Positions 31,595-41,143 of a stretch of 64,000 nt of DNA are shown piece by piece. Below the pieces are notes generated by a model. That model saw only the letters and a list, made by a program, of their open reading frames with translations. It was not told the DNA's origin and did not search any database. The translations under genes and the position numbers were made by a program. The first letter of the stretch is position 1; every line of letters starts with the position of its first letter. Location of the stretch: the NCBI RefSeq assembly GCF_003287875.1, contig NZ_QMKK01000025.1, positions 131,501 to 195,500 on the forward strand. The letters are read 5' to 3'. This DNA comes from Martinezella tropici. GTDB taxonomy: Bacteria; Pseudomonadota; Alphaproteobacteria; Rhizobiales; Rhizobiaceae.

Positions 31595-32362
31595 CTCGAC
31601 CATCATCTTCTTGATTTCGGCGATTGCCTTGGCCGGGTTCAGACCCTTCGGGCAGGTCTGAGCGCAGTTCATGATCGTGTGGCAGCGATACAGGCGGAAG
31701 GGATCCTCAAGGTTGTCGAGGCGTTCGCCCTTGGCTTCGTCTCTGGAATCGATCAGCCAGCGATAGGCCTGCAGCAGGACGGCCGGGCCGAGATAGCGGT
31801 CGCCGTTCCACCAGTAGCTCGGACAGGAGGTCGAGCAGCAGGCGCAGAGAATGCATTCGTAAAGACCGTCGAGCTTCAGGCGGTCTTCATGGCTCTGCTT
31901 CCATTCCTTGGCCGGCGGCGGCGAGACCGTCTTCAGCCAGGGTTCGATCGAGCGGTGCTGCGCGTAGAAGTTCGTCAGATCGGGCACGAGATCCTTGACG
32001 ACGGGCATATGCGGCAGCGGGTAGACCTTCACCGTGCCCTTGATCTCGTCCAGACCCTTTGTGCAGGCGAGCGTGTTGGTACCGTCGATGTTCATCGCGC
32101 AGGAGCCGCAAATGCCTTCGCGACAGGAGCGGCGCAGCGTCAGCGTCGGGTCGATCTTGTTCTTGATGTAGAGCAGACCGTCGAGCACCATCGGACCGCA
32201 GTCGTCGACATCGATATAATAAGTATCGATGCTCGGGTTCTGGCCATCATCCGGGCTCCAGCGATAGACGCGGAATTCGCGCGTATTCTTGGCGCCGACC
32301 GGCTTCGGCCAGACCTTACCTTCGCGCATCTGAGAGTTCTTGGGGAGAGCGAGTTCAACCAT
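31583..32362 (-). CDS. sdhB: succinate dehydrogenase iron-sulfur subunit
   Basis: SdhB carries electrons from FAD to ubiquinone. The 259-residue protein has the ferredoxin-like N-terminal domain with the 2Fe-2S cysteines in [18 protein letters not shown] plus Cys in TLACTKG, then the 4Fe-4S and 3Fe-4S clusters in [16 protein letters not shown] and [17 protein letters not shown]. All ligands are present. It is last in sdhCDAB, 17 bp after sdhA. Confidence 0.98.
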   Translation of the reverse strand: MVELALPKNSQMREGKVWPKPVGAKNTREFRVYRWSPDDGQNPSIDTYYIDVDDCGPMVLDGLLYIKNKIDPTLTLRRSCREGICGSCAMNIDGTNTLACTKGLDEIKGTVKVYPLPHMPVVKDLVPDLTNFYAQHRSIEPWLKTVSPPPAKEWKQSHEDRLKLDGLYECILCACCSTSCPSYWWNGDRYLGPAVLLQAYRWLIDSRDEAKGERLDNLEDPFRLYRCHTIMNCAQTCPKGLNPAKAIAEIKKMMVERRV

Positions 32363-32379
32363 GGTCAGTTCCTCTCAGA

Positions 32380-34236
32380 TCAGTACACGCGTGCCTTCGG
32401 CTCGATCTTGTGCGGATCGATGCCTTCGGCGATCAGGTCGGTGTGAACCGGACGATAGTCGAGCTTCACGTCGCCTGCCTCATTGACCCAGGCGAGCGTA
32501 TGCTTGCGCCAGTTTTCGTCGTCGCGGCCGGCGAACTTGCCCTCGGTATAGTCCTCGCGGGCATGCGAGCCGCGGCTTTCCTTGCGGGCCTCGGCGCCGT
32601 AGATCGTCGTGATGGCGTTGGCCATCAGATTGTGCAGCTCCAACGTCTCGACAAGGTCGGAATTCCAGATCAGCGAGCGGTCGGTGACCTTGATGTCAGG
32701 CAGCTCCTTCCAGATCTCCGAAAGGCGACGGCAGCCGGATTCCAGCGATTCCTGCGTACGGAACACGGCCGCGTCTTCCTGCATGGCGCGCTGCATCTTC
32801 TCGCGCAGTGCTGCCGTCGGCGTCGAGCCGCTGGCATGGCGCAGGCGATCGAAGCGCTCCATGATCTTGTCGCAGGCGGCAACATTGACCGGCGGAACCG
32901 GGCTGTTGCGGTCGATGACCTGACCGGCGCGGATGGCGGCGGCACGGCCGAAGACCACGAGGTCGATCAGCGAGTTGGAGCCGAGGCGGTTGGCGCCGTG
33001 CACCGATGCGCAGCCGGCTTCGCCGACAGCCATCAGGCCCGGCAGCACGCGCTCGGGATTGCTGCTGTCGGCATTCAGCACTTCGCCCCAATAGTTCGTG
33101 GGAATACCGCCCATATTGTAGTGAACGGTCGGCAGGACAGGGATCGGATCGCGGGTCACATCGACGCCGGCGAAGATACGCGCGCTCTCGGAAATGCCGG
33201 GCAGGCGCTCGTGCAGCACGGCCGGATCGAGATGGTCGAGATGCAGGAAGATATGGTCCTTGTTCTTGCCGACGCCGCGTCCCTCGCGGATTTCCAGCGT
33301 CATGCAGCGCGAAACGACGTCGCGCGAGGCAAGGTCCTTCGCCGAGGGAGCATAGCGCTCCATGAAACGCTCGCCCTCGGAATTGACGAGATAACCGCCT
33401 TCGCCGCGCGCGCCTTCGGTGATCAGGCAGCCCGAACCGTAAATGCCGGTCGGATGGAACTGCACGAACTCCATGTCCTGCAGCGGCAGACCGGCGCGAG
33501 CCACCATACCACCGCCGTCACCGGTGCAGGTATGGGCAGACGTCGCCGAGAAATAGGCACGACCGTAGCCGCCGGTCGCCAGTACCACCATCTTGGCGGC
33601 GAAGCGATGAATCGTGCCGTCATCGAGGCACCATGCAACGACGCCGGTGCAGCGGCTGCCATCATCGGACATGATGAGGTCGAGCGCGAAATACTCAATG
33701 AAGAATTCCGCATTGTTGCGCAGCGACTGGCCGTAGAGCGTGTGCAGGATAGCGTGGCCGGTACGGTCGGCGGCAGCACAGGTGCGCTGTACCGGCGGCC
33801 CCTCGCCGAAATTCTGCATGTGGCCGCCGAACGGGCGCTGATAGATCTTGCCTTCTTCGTTACGCGAGAAGGGCACGCCGTAGTGCTCGAGCTCGTAGAC
33901 GGCCTTCGGCGCTTCCATGACCATGTACTGCATGGCGTCGACATCGCCCAGCCAGTCGGAGCCCTTGACGGTGTCGTAGAGATGCCACTGCCAGCTGTCC
34001 GGCGTCATGTTCTGCAGCGAGGCGGCAATGCCGCCCTGGGCTGCGACGGTGTGCGAACGGGTGGGGAAGACCTTGGTGATGCAGGCGGTGCGGAAGCCCT
34101 GTTCGGCCATGCCGAGCGTGGCGCGCAGACCCGCGCCGCCGGCGCCGACGACGATCACGTCATAGGAGTGGTCGATATACTTGTAGGCTTTCCCGTTCTG
34201 AGCGGGCCCATTCTGAGCAGAAGAGTTCGGTGCCAT
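32380..34236 (-). CDS. sdhA: succinate dehydrogenase flavoprotein subunit
   Basis: SdhA oxidises succinate to fumarate at a covalent FAD. The 618-residue protein has the dinucleotide motif GAGGAG at 31-36, the FAD-linking histidine in [12 protein letters not shown] (His62), the substrate-binding [11 protein letters not shown] and the arginine in [21 protein letters not shown]. Length is normal. It lies 7 bp downstream of sdhD and 17 bp upstream of sdhB. Confidence 0.98.
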   Translation of the reverse strand: MAPNSSAQNGPAQNGKAYKYIDHSYDVIVVGAGGAGLRATLGMAEQGFRTACITKVFPTRSHTVAAQGGIAASLQNMTPDSWQWHLYDTVKGSDWLGDVDAMQYMVMEAPKAVYELEHYGVPFSRNEEGKIYQRPFGGHMQNFGEGPPVQRTCAAADRTGHAILHTLYGQSLRNNAEFFIEYFALDLIMSDDGSRCTGVVAWCLDDGTIHRFAAKMVVLATGGYGRAYFSATSAHTCTGDGGGMVARAGLPLQDMEFVQFHPTGIYGSGCLITEGARGEGGYLVNSEGERFMERYAPSAKDLASRDVVSRCMTLEIREGRGVGKNKDHIFLHLDHLDPAVLHERLPGISESARIFAGVDVTRDPIPVLPTVHYNMGGIPTNYWGEVLNADSSNPERVLPGLMAVGEAGCASVHGANRLGSNSLIDLVVFGRAAAIRAGQVIDRNSPVPPVNVAACDKIMERFDRLRHASGSTPTAALREKMQRAMQEDAAVFRTQESLESGCRRLSEIWKELPDIKVTDRSLIWNSDLVETLELHNLMANAITTIYGAEARKESRGSHAREDYTEGKFAGRDDENWRKHTLAWVNEAGDVKLDYRPVHTDLIAEGIDPHKIEPKARVY

Positions 34237-34243
34237 GATGCAA

Positions 34244-34624
34244 TTATCCTACGAACGCGATCTTCAGAATGGCGAAAAGACAGAGCCCCGCCACGACGAC
34301 CGCGAAGAACGTGTTGAGCATGAGAAGGACGATCTTGCCGAATTCGCCGTGGACATAGTCCTCGATGATAACCTGCATGCCGATCTTCATATGAATGATG
34401 GCGGAGATCACCATCAGGCCGAAGATGACGGCGACGATCGGGTTCGAGATCGCATGCACGACTTCAGCGTAGGGCGCGCCGGCATAGATTAGCAGGAAGA
34501 TGACGAAGAAGAGAAAGAGCGGAACGTTGGCAACGGCGGTCAGGCGCTGGCGCCAGAAATGATCGGTACCTTCCTTGGCGGAACCGAGACCGCGGACTTT
34601 GCCCAGGGGAGTGCGCATATCCAT
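34244..34624 (-). CDS. sdhD: succinate dehydrogenase membrane anchor subunit
   Basis: A 126-residue membrane anchor with three predicted helices (about 31-50, 58-80, 97-122). It starts [24 protein letters not shown], the recognised alphaproteobacterial SdhD opening, and has the heme-ligand histidine candidate in [21 protein letters not shown]. With SdhC it forms the quinone site and binds heme b. It follows sdhC across 65 bp that contain a repeat-like palindrome. Confidence 0.95.
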   Translation of the reverse strand: MDMRTPLGKVRGLGSAKEGTDHFWRQRLTAVANVPLFLFFVIFLLIYAGAPYAEVVHAISNPIVAVIFGLMVISAIIHMKIGMQVIIEDYVHGEFGKIVLLMLNTFFAVVVAGLCLFAILKIAFVG

Positions 34625-34641
34625 GAGAAATATCCTTTAAA

Positions 34642-34686
34642 GCATGATCCCGAAAGGCATCCGAGCGCTTCCGGAAGCGGTCATGC
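34642..34686. repeat. decayed rhizobial intergenic palindrome between sdhC and sdhD
   Basis: GCATGATCCCGAAA begins the element (34642) and TCATGC closes it (34686). The arms GCATGA/TCATGC are inverted and the GATCCCGAAA start resembles the dispersed palindromic elements common in Rhizobium intergenic DNA. The inner part differs from the usual core, suggesting a decayed copy. It fills most of the gap in the sdh operon. Confidence 0.55.
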
Positions 34687-34689
34687 CAA

Positions 34690-35088
34690 TCAACCCAGCC
34701 GGATGACGATGCCGATGATCCAGACCAAAGCGGTCAGACAGATCGAGCCGACGAGCGTGGCCTTGGCCATCCTGGTCGAAACGGCGGGATCGAAACCATG
34801 CCCGAGATCCCACACGAAATGGCGCAGACCGCCAAGCATGTGGTGCAGCAGCGCCCAGGTGTAGCCAAGCAGGATGATACGGCCGATGATCGTGCCCATG
34901 ATCCAGTTGACCAGCTCGAAATAGCCCTGGCCCGTCGCCGCGGCGATCAGCCACCAGGCGACCAACAGCGTGCCGAAGTAGAGCGCGCCGCCGGTAATGC
35001 GGTGGACGATCGACATGACCATGGTGGGGATGGGTTTGTAAATTTGCAGGTGCGGCGACAGAGGCCGGTTTTGTGTGACGTTCGCCAT
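34690..35088 (-). CDS. sdhC: succinate dehydrogenase cytochrome b556 subunit
   Basis: A 132-residue heme-b subunit with three predicted membrane helices. It begins MANVTQNRPLSPHLQIYKPIPTMVMSIVHRITGG, the strongly conserved SdhC opening in which the SIxHRxTG motif contributes to heme and quinone binding; the second histidine region is LLHHMLGGLRHFVWDLGHG. It is first in sdhCDAB, with 302 bp of upstream DNA before the divergent secreted-protein gene. Confidence 0.97.
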   Translation of the reverse strand: MANVTQNRPLSPHLQIYKPIPTMVMSIVHRITGGALYFGTLLVAWWLIAAATGQGYFELVNWIMGTIIGRIILLGYTWALLHHMLGGLRHFVWDLGHGFDPAVSTRMAKATLVGSICLTALVWIIGIVIRLG

Positions 35089-35390
35089 CAGAACCTCGCG
35101 GCGTTACGATACGCTTAGAACCCGGTTATCCGGGGCAACGCCCTTACAAAGACATGTAGTGTGCGTTGCATCATTGCGACCATTAATCACCCGGACGCCT
35201 ATCGACAAGCACAATTGATGCCTGCCTCGAATTTAATCGATTCGGATCGCTCTGCACTTTAGCGGGTATGCAGAGACGAGCTTTCCAATCCGGGCCGTTT
35301 ACCATTTCATCAACCCTGGCGTGGACTTCGTTGCGGTCTTGGGGCAATCTGTCGTTAAGATTTCATTAACCGGCCGAAGCGGAGCGAATC
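35089..35390. other. divergent intergenic region between sdhC and a secreted-protein gene
   Basis: These 302 bp hold no gene that I can support. They must contain the promoter of sdhCDAB (leftward) and that of the small secreted protein (rightward). The stretch 35352-35372 (GTTAAGATTTCATTAACC) includes an inverted TTAA pair and lies just upstream of the rightward gene. I see no confident -35/-10 pair or riboswitch. Confidence 0.5.
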
Positions 35391-35789
35391 ATGAAGCCGC
35401 ATCTTTTCAAGGCAGCAGCGCTCGTTTTGGCGGCAGCAGCCACTCTTTCCTTCGCCCCGGCCTCGGCGGGCGACTACCGCCACTGGCATCATCACGATCG
35501 CTCCGGCTTGGTGCACCTGAGCCAAATATCCCAGCCCCAGAGGCGCGAGCAGCAACCTACCCGGATCGTCATCATGGAACGGCATGACGCGGCAAACGCC
35601 GGCAGCTATGCCGGCTCGGCCGATGTCTATCGGGCCGATGGCGGCACCTATGTTATCGGCTATGGCGGCTACAATCCCTATGCCCGCCCCGCCGCGATTC
35701 AGCCGAGGCCAAAGGCGAAAGTCATCGATGTCCGCTATGCCGCCAACCCCTGCTCATACGAAGCGGGCGTCTGCGTCATCCGGCACTGA
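35391..35789 (+). CDS. small secreted protein of unknown function
   Basis: A 132-residue protein with a clear signal peptide (MKPHLFKAAALVLAAAATLS, cleaved after ASA at about 26). The mature part begins with a His-rich stretch (DYRHWHHHDRSG), then is rich in Gly, Tyr and Ala (VIGYGGYNPYARPAA) and ends ANPCSYEAGVCVIRH with two cysteines likely to pair. No family recognised. GGAG six bases upstream supports ATG 35391. The His-rich N-terminus could bind metal, which is inference. It converges on the methyltransferase gene. Confidence 0.75.
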   Translation: MKPHLFKAAALVLAAAATLSFAPASAGDYRHWHHHDRSGLVHLSQISQPQRREQQPTRIVIMERHDAANAGSYAGSADVYRADGGTYVIGYGGYNPYARPAAIQPRPKAKVIDVRYAANPCSYEAGVCVIRH

Positions 35790-35795
35790 CGATCT

Positions 35796-36446
35796 TTACC
35801 CGGCAAGAAATCGCCAAACCGTCGTTTTCTTGACTTCGCTATCCTCGAGTGCCCGCGTGACCGGCACTTGATAGATTGCCTGCGCCTCCAGGCAGTCCTT
35901 CGGAAGATAGGCCCTGCCGGGATCGCCGACCAGAACGGTCTTCCCGTCGCCCGCCAAACGTCTTAGCCAGGGAACGAGGCTCGCGGCAAAATCGCGATCA
36001 TAGAAGACATCGCCGGCAAGAATGACGCCCTCATCCACGGCCTGCCCGATCATATCGTCGCCGGAAAAATCCAGGGCCACACCATTTTCAGCAGCATTGA
36101 GCCGGATCGCCGTGCCGGCCCATGGATCGATATCGACGGCCAACACATGTCGCGCACCCGCACGTTTGGCAGCAATCGCGACAAGCCCGGAGCCGCTCGC
36201 AAAATCCAGCACTGTTCTGCCGGCAACGATCTCCGGATGATCGAGTATATAGCGCGCCAGACCCTGGCCGCCGGCCCAGGCAAAGGCCCAGAAGGGCGGC
36301 GGCAGGCCGATCGCTTCCAACTCCTCCTCCGTCTTCAGCCACAGCTCATGCGCCTCGCTTGCCAGATGCAGCCGGATTTCCGGCACATGCGGCGGCGCCA
36401 TGAGGCTGGTATTGGCACGGATGAAGCTCTCGGGATCGGTTTTCAC
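35796..36446 (-). CDS. ETFB-KMT-like class I SAM-dependent methyltransferase
   Basis: A 216-residue seven-beta-strand methyltransferase. Motif I is VLDFASGSGLVAIAA, post I is LAVDIDPWA, and LAGDVFYDRDFA matches the family-16 lysine methyltransferase motif (DxFYD) of human ETFBKMT and its bacterial orthologues. The likely substrate is a lysine of the electron-transfer flavoprotein beta subunit; an Agrobacterium orthologue is known to do this. General L11-methyltransferase annotation is the common but less exact alternative. The gene follows the EVE gene by 16 bp. Confidence 0.8.
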   Translation of the reverse strand: MKTDPESFIRANTSLMAPPHVPEIRLHLASEAHELWLKTEEELEAIGLPPPFWAFAWAGGQGLARYILDHPEIVAGRTVLDFASGSGLVAIAAKRAGARHVLAVDIDPWAGTAIRLNAAENGVALDFSGDDMIGQAVDEGVILAGDVFYDRDFAASLVPWLRRLAGDGKTVLVGDPGRAYLPKDCLEAQAIYQVPVTRALEDSEVKKTTVWRFLAG

Positions 36447-36462
36447 TCAACCTCCAGTCGGA

Positions 36463-36894
36463 TCAGACCGGCGGATTGTCCAGACCGCCCATGCGGCAGA
36501 CTTCCAGCCATTCCTCATCCGTCACGGGCTGCACCGAAAGCCGCATGGAGGTGACGAGCGACATTTGCGAGAGCTTCGGATTGGCCTTGATATCCTTGAG
36601 CGACACCGGGTTCGGCATATCACGGACGGCGCGGATGTCGACACATTCCCAGCGCGGATCGTCCTTGGCGGTCGAATCCGGATGCGCGAGTGCGCAGACC
36701 TCGACGATACCAACGATTTCGAGCCCGTCATTGGAATGATAGAAGAAGCCCTTGTCGCCGATCTGCATGGCCCGCATGTTGTTCCGGGCGAGATAGTTGC
36801 GCACGCCGGTCCATTCGGTGCCTTTTGCGCCCGCATCCTTCTGCTGCTGCCAGGACCAGGAGGACGGCTCGGATTTATAAAGCCAGTGCGCCAT
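36463..36894 (-). CDS. EVE domain protein
   Basis: A 143-residue single EVE domain, a PUA-like fold that binds modified bases. The start MAHWLYKSEPSSWSWQQQKDAG and the block GTEWTGVRNYLARNNMRAMQIGDKGFFYHSN are diagnostic. Stand-alone EVE proteins of this type are widespread in alphaproteobacteria, and roles in recognising modified DNA or RNA have been proposed. It follows the YciI gene by 3 bp and precedes the methyltransferase by 16 bp, so the three probably form one operon. Confidence 0.93.
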   Translation of the reverse strand: MAHWLYKSEPSSWSWQQQKDAGAKGTEWTGVRNYLARNNMRAMQIGDKGFFYHSNDGLEIVGIVEVCALAHPDSTAKDDPRWECVDIRAVRDMPNPVSLKDIKANPKLSQMSLVTSMRLSVQPVTDEEWLEVCRMGGLDNPPV

Positions 36895-36897
36895 CTC

Positions 36898-37191
36898 TCA
36901 TGCCTCCGGATTGTTGAAGACCCAGTTGAACGGCTTGATTTCGACGCTCTCGAACAGGCCGGCCTTCGTATAGGGATCGGCATCGGCAAGCGCCTTGGCC
37001 GCCTCGATGTTCTCGGCATCGACGACCACGAGACTACCGTTCGGCTTGCCCTCCGCGTCCAGGAAAGGACCGGCCATCTTCAGCGTCCCTTCGGCATTGA
37101 GCTTGTTCAGATGCTCCAGATGCGCCGGACGCGTCTCCATGCGAACATTCAGATGACCGGGCTTGTCCTTGCAGACAAAGGCAAACAGCAT
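36898..37191 (-). CDS. YciI family protein
   Basis: A 97-residue protein of the YciI (DGPF-like, dimeric alpha-beta barrel) family: MLFAFVCKDKPGHLNVRMETRPAHLEHLNKL at the start and GSLVVVDAENIEAAKALADADPYTKAGLFESVEIKPFNWV at the end. The His in RPAHLEHL and the later Asp-Pro-Tyr match the conserved pocket. Biochemical role is unsettled for most members. It opens the YciI-EVE-methyltransferase group, 65 bp after the toxin-antitoxin module. Confidence 0.92.
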   Translation of the reverse strand: MLFAFVCKDKPGHLNVRMETRPAHLEHLNKLNAEGTLKMAGPFLDAEGKPNGSLVVVDAENIEAAKALADADPYTKAGLFESVEIKPFNWVFNNPEA

Positions 37192-37256
37192 GGTTTAATT
37201 CTCCCAAGAAAATCGAAACTATTGATGGCGATGGATAAGGCCTTACTTGCGGCACG

Positions 37257-37691
37257 TCATCTTGTTTCTGCGCGAAGGGGGTTGATGATATCGAGGCCCC
37301 AAAAGTCTTTTTCGTTGTCCGTGGCCAAAACACAATCGTTCACGACAGCTATAGAGGCGATAATCATATCAAAGGCATTTCTTGGGCGCCCAATCGACCG
37401 CCCTTCGGCCATGAGTTGCGCCCAGATCAATCCAGCGCGCTCGTCAAAAGGAAGGATTCGCCCGGCAAATACTGTCTGCGGTCCTGCAAAGCTTGAAAAC
37501 CATGCTTCCAGCAAACTGCGCCTGCGACCCGCTGGCATGATTAAAATACCGCGCCGAATCTCGGCCACCACGAGAGATGGAACAAATAAATCGTCATCCG
37601 CTTGCTCCGCATACCATGCCAAAAGCGCCTGCGAAGGCTCCGGTTTGATCGCATTGCTAACAATGTTGGTATCCAGCAGGTAGCGCGTCAC
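37257..37691 (-). CDS. PIN-domain toxin, VapC/FitB-like RNase
   Basis: A 144-residue PIN domain. The acidic metal-binding residues are Asp7 (YLLDTN), Glu44 (VVAEIRRG), Asp108 (RNAFDMIIAS) and Asp125 (LATDNEKDF), so the toxin should be an active magnesium-dependent RNase. PAGRRRSLLEAW and the FAGRILPFDERAGLIWAQL segment resemble the FitB subgroup. Its start overlaps the antitoxin stop by 4 bp, the usual arrangement. The module sits between gpsA and the YciI gene, a neighbourhood otherwise made of core genes. Confidence 0.92.
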   Translation of the reverse strand: MTRYLLDTNIVSNAIKPEPSQALLAWYAEQADDDLFVPSLVVAEIRRGILIMPAGRRRSLLEAWFSSFAGPQTVFAGRILPFDERAGLIWAQLMAEGRSIGRPRNAFDMIIASIAVVNDCVLATDNEKDFWGLDIINPLRAETR

Positions 37692-37987
37692 AGATCGATC
37701 TCACGCGGCTCGGTCCGCAGCCGTTCGAGATCCAGTTCAGCATCTTCGAGAGGAAAACTTCGGAGCGCGGCAATGACACCGCCCTTTTTTGAAGGCTCTT
37801 TCGAGATCGTCTTGGTGACGACATCGCGAATGCGGGCCGCTTCGGCACCATCCTCGGCCAAATGCCGTGCCAGCGAGCGAAGGAGCGCCTTATCCTCATC
37901 GAGCCCCAGCACCTCGAAGCGTGCCAGACCGCGCTCGCCAAGACGGGAGCGGTAATTCTGCACTGCGCGTCTCTGCGAGCTGGTCAT
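37688..37987 (-). CDS. antitoxin partner of the PIN toxin, ribbon-helix-helix-like N-terminus
   Basis: A 99-residue protein encoded directly before the PIN toxin with a 4-bp overlap. Residues about 18-45 (GLARFEVLGLDEDKALLRSLARHLAEDG) look like a ribbon-helix-helix strand plus helix, and the C-terminal part (IAALRSFPLEDAELDLERLRTEPREIDL) is acidic and probably wraps the toxin. I do not recognise a standard VapB or FitA match. ATG 37987 is preceded by GGAG; a TTG three bases earlier is less likely. Autoregulation through the upstream repeat is expected. Confidence 0.82.
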   Translation of the reverse strand: MTSSQRRAVQNYRSRLGERGLARFEVLGLDEDKALLRSLARHLAEDGAEAARIRDVVTKTISKEPSKKGGVIAALRSFPLEDAELDLERLRTEPREIDL

Positions 37988-37998
37988 CAAGGTCTCCT

Positions 37999-38020
37999 AT
38001 ATATCCAGTAATATATCCAG
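37999..38020 (-). promoter_or_regulatory. tandem ATATATCCAG repeats upstream of the antitoxin gene
   Basis: ATATATCCAG occurs at 37999-38008 and again at 38011-38020, a 12-bp spacing, ending 11 bp before the antitoxin ATG. Direct repeats this close to the start are typical of the operator of a toxin-antitoxin operon. The AT-rich units could also serve as the -10 region. Confidence 0.6.
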
Positions 38021-38039
38021 AGATGCCTTGTTATTCAAC

Positions 38040-39029
38040 CTATTCCGTGGTGATCGGCCGCGTCATCAATTGCCCGATGGCTGTGGCTATGTCGAGCTTG
38101 CCGTCGATGATGGCGGACACCGCGTCGGTGATCGGCATGTCGATGCCGAGTTCGTGGGCGAGCCGCGAAGCGATGGAAGCGGCATAGGCGCCTTCGACCA
38201 GCGCGCCATGCGTCGGATCGCCAGCCTTGCCTTCACCCAGCGCGATACCGAATCGCAGGTTGCGGGATTGATGGCTGGTGGCCGTCAGCACGAGATCGCC
38301 AAGACCGGAAAGCCCGCGCACGGTCTCGGCTTTGCCGCCCTTGGCCGCAACGAAGCGAGACATCTCGGCAAGACCGCGGCTGATCAGCGCCGCACGGGCG
38401 GAATCGCCGATCCCGCGGCCCTCGACGATGCCGCAGGCAATCGCGAGCACATTCTTCAAGGCACCGCCGAGCTGCACGCCGATGCGGTCATCCGAGGCGT
38501 AGAGGCGGAAGGTCGGGCCGGAAATCGCCTGGGCAAGCCGTTCCGCCACCGCCATGTCTGCGGCAGCGATCGCCATGGCAGTCGGCAGGCCCTTGGCGAT
38601 GTCGGCGGCAAAGCCCGGCCCGGAAAGAACGGCGATAGCATGCTCCGGCAGCTCCCGCTCCAGCATGTCGGTCAGCAGATCGCCGGAAACCTTGTCGATA
38701 CCCTTGGCACAGGTGACGACGACGGCATCCTTGGCGAGGTAAGGCCCATAATGGCGGGCAGCATCGGCCTGTGCCTGCGAGGGCATGGCGAAGAGAATGA
38801 TGCCGGCATTGGAAACGGCATCCGCCTCGGCCGAAAACCCCAGCGAATCCGGCAGCTCGACCCCGGGCAACACGGCATCATGCATGCGATCGGCGGCGAG
38901 ATCCGCCATCAGACCGGCCTTGCGGCCGACGAGGGTGACGTCGCTGCGGCCGGTCAATGCGATGACGGCGGCAAGCGCCGTGCCGAAAGCGCCGGCGCCG
39001 ATGACTGCGATCCGCTCGTTGCCGCTCAT
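38040..39029 (-). CDS. gpsA: NAD(P)H-dependent glycerol-3-phosphate dehydrogenase
   Basis: It reduces dihydroxyacetone phosphate to sn-glycerol 3-phosphate for phospholipid synthesis. The 329-residue product has [10 protein letters not shown] at about 11-20 for NAD(P) binding, the catalytic lysine regions VTCAKGID and [12 protein letters not shown], and [12 protein letters not shown]. Its start overlaps the tsaD stop by 4 bp, a coupling common in rhizobia. Confidence 0.97.
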   Translation of the reverse strand: MSGNERIAVIGAGAFGTALAAVIALTGRSDVTLVGRKAGLMADLAADRMHDAVLPGVELPDSLGFSAEADAVSNAGIILFAMPSQAQADAARHYGPYLAKDAVVVTCAKGIDKVSGDLLTDMLERELPEHAIAVLSGPGFAADIAKGLPTAMAIAAADMAVAERLAQAISGPTFRLYASDDRIGVQLGGALKNVLAIACGIVEGRGIGDSARAALISRGLAEMSRFVAAKGGKAETVRGLSGLGDLVLTATSHQSRNLRFGIALGEGKAGDPTHGALVEGAYAASIASRLAHELGIDMPITDAVSAIIDGKLDIATAIGQLMTRPITTE

Positions 39030-40123
39030 GCCTTTGCTCCTCGTTTGCCGTGTCCGAGCAGGGTTTCCGCCTTCTGATCCAGCGGCCAGCGCGAGCGCGG
39101 CTGCACATCGAGATCGTCAGGCACCGCTCCCGTCGCCATGCGCTCCAGTCCCGCCCAGGCGATCATGACGGCATTGTCCGTACACAATCTCAATGGCGGC
39201 GCGATGAAGCGGAAGCCATTGGCATCGCAAAGCTCCTGCAGCGTGCGGCGCAGTTCGAGATTGGCAGCGACACCACCGGCCACGACAAGCGACGGCTTTT
39301 CCTCGGTCTTCGGGAACTCCGTCTTGAAGCGTTGCAGGCCCCGGCCGATGCGATCCTTCAGCGTGCGCGAAATTGCCTTCTGGAAGGAGGCGCAGATATC
39401 GGCGATATCCTGCTCGGTGACAGGAGCAATCGCCGTGGCCGCCTGCCGCACCGCCGTTTTCAGGCCGGAAAAGGAAAAATCGAGGCGCGTCTCGCCGACC
39501 AGCGGCCGCGGAAGATCGAAACGGTCCGGATTGCCGTTCTTGGCGGCTGCTTCCACGGCCGGGCCGCCGGGATAGGGCAGCCCCAGAAGCTTGGCCGTTT
39601 TGTCGAAGGCTTCGCCGAGCGCATCGTCAATGGTCGTGCCCCAGCGCTCGTATTCGCCGACGCCGCGCACCAGAATCAGCTGCGTGTGGCCGCCGGACAC
39701 GAGCAGCATCAGATAGGGAAACGCAAGTCCGTCCGTCAGCCGCGCCGTCAGGGCATGGCCTTCCAGATGGTTGATGGCGTATAATGGCTTGCCTGTCGCC
39801 CGCGAGATCGCCTTGCCGGTCATCAGGCCGACGAGCAGGCCGCCGATGAGGCCGGGACCGGAGGTGGCGGCAATGGCATCGACGTCCGAGAGCGACACAT
39901 TGGCGCGTTTCAATGCTTCGTCGATCAGCGTATCGAGCGCCTCGACATGCGCCCGCGCGGCGATTTCCGGCACGACGCCGCCATAGGCGCTATGCTCGTC
40001 CAATTGGCTGAGGACGACATCGGAACAGACCATGGGCGTGCCGTCATCCCGGCGCTCGACAATGGCCGCGGCGGTTTCGTCGCAGCTTGTTTCGATGCCG
40101 AGAATACGAAGAACGGATGCCAT
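39026..40123 (-). CDS. tsaD: tRNA N6-adenosine threonylcarbamoyltransferase TsaD
   Basis: TsaD transfers the threonylcarbamoyl group to A37 of ANN-decoding tRNAs. The 365-residue protein begins [20 protein letters not shown], has the metal-binding HxxxH in ARAHVEALD and [12 protein letters not shown], and the ASKH-fold nucleotide motif [13 protein letters not shown]. Essential and present as one copy in nearly all bacteria. It is divergent from hemC across about 85 bp. Confidence 0.97.
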   Translation of the reverse strand: MASVLRILGIETSCDETAAAIVERRDDGTPMVCSDVVLSQLDEHSAYGGVVPEIAARAHVEALDTLIDEALKRANVSLSDVDAIAATSGPGLIGGLLVGLMTGKAISRATGKPLYAINHLEGHALTARLTDGLAFPYLMLLVSGGHTQLILVRGVGEYERWGTTIDDALGEAFDKTAKLLGLPYPGGPAVEAAAKNGNPDRFDLPRPLVGETRLDFSFSGLKTAVRQAATAIAPVTEQDIADICASFQKAISRTLKDRIGRGLQRFKTEFPKTEEKPSLVVAGGVAANLELRRTLQELCDANGFRFIAPPLRLCTDNAVMIAWAGLERMATGAVPDDLDVQPRSRWPLDQKAETLLGHGKRGAKA

Positions 40124-40207
40124 GGAGAAAGTTCGTTGCCTACAGGTCGATTGCGGTAAAGCGGAAATATGGTTACGGGAACTGTCGGTAACAACGGATC
40201 AAAGCGG

Positions 40208-41137
40208 ATGCAAACAAAACCTTTCCGGATCGGCACGCGCGGCAGCCCGCTGGCGCTCGCCCAGGCGCGAGAAGCGCGCGACCGCCTGATGGCGGCCCAC
40301 GGCCTTCCGGAGGAGATGTTCGAAATCGTCGTTCTCACCACCAAGGGCGACCGCATCACCGACCGCTCGCTCGCGGCAATCGGCGGCAAGGGCCTGTTCA
40401 CCGAGGAGCTGGAAGAAAAACTGACGTCGGGCGAGCTCGACTTCGCCGTGCATTCGGCCAAGGATATGGCGACGAAGCTGCCCCAAGGCCTCGGGCTTAC
40501 CGCTTATCTGCCGCGTGAAGATATCCGCGATTCCGTCATCGGCCGCACCGCGCCGAAACTGATCGAGCTGCCGTACGGCGCCACCGTCGGCTCGGCATCG
40601 CTGCGCCGCCAGGCGCTGATCCGCCGTCTGCGCCCGGATATCAATGTCATCACCTTCCGCGGCTCCGTCCAGACGCGTCTGCGCAAGCTGGAAGAGGGGC
40701 AGGCCGACGCCACCTTGCTGGCGCTTGCCGGGCTGAAGCGGCTTGGCATGGTCGAGGTCATCACCGATATTCTCGACCCCGATGATTTTCCGCCGGCACC
40801 CGCGCAAGGCGCAATCGCCATCGAAAGCCGGATCGACGATCAGCGGATGAATAACCTGCTCGCTGCCGTCAATGACGGGCCGACCTTCGACGCCGTATCC
40901 TGCGAACGTGCCTTCCTGGCGGCACTTGACGGTTCCTGTCGCACGCCGATAGCCGGCTACGCAATTTGCGAAGGCGATCATCTGCGCTTCTTCGGCATGA
41001 TCCTCACTCCGGATGGCAGGCAGGTACACACAACAACTATCGAGGGCCACCGGCGCGATGCCGAGGCACTCGGCGTCAATGCCGGCCAGGCGATTCGGGC
41101 CGAGGCCGGCAGCACCTTCTTCGAAGACTGGACCTGA
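40208..41137 (+). CDS. hemC: hydroxymethylbilane synthase (porphobilinogen deaminase)
   Basis: It polymerises four porphobilinogens into hydroxymethylbilane. ATG 40208 ([19 protein letters not shown]) gives 309 residues. The dipyrromethane cofactor cysteine is Cys244 in [13 protein letters not shown]; the substrate arginines in VQTRLRKL and [15 protein letters not shown] are present. An upstream start at 40169 is in frame but the extension is not family-like. It is 6 bp before hemD. Confidence 0.97.
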   Translation: MQTKPFRIGTRGSPLALAQAREARDRLMAAHGLPEEMFEIVVLTTKGDRITDRSLAAIGGKGLFTEELEEKLTSGELDFAVHSAKDMATKLPQGLGLTAYLPREDIRDSVIGRTAPKLIELPYGATVGSASLRRQALIRRLRPDINVITFRGSVQTRLRKLEEGQADATLLALAGLKRLGMVEVITDILDPDDFPPAPAQGAIAIESRIDDQRMNNLLAAVNDGPTFDAVSCERAFLAALDGSCRTPIAGYAICEGDHLRFFGMILTPDGRQVHTTTIEGHRRDAEALGVNAGQAIRAEAGSTFFEDWT

Positions 41138-41143
41138 TGAAAG

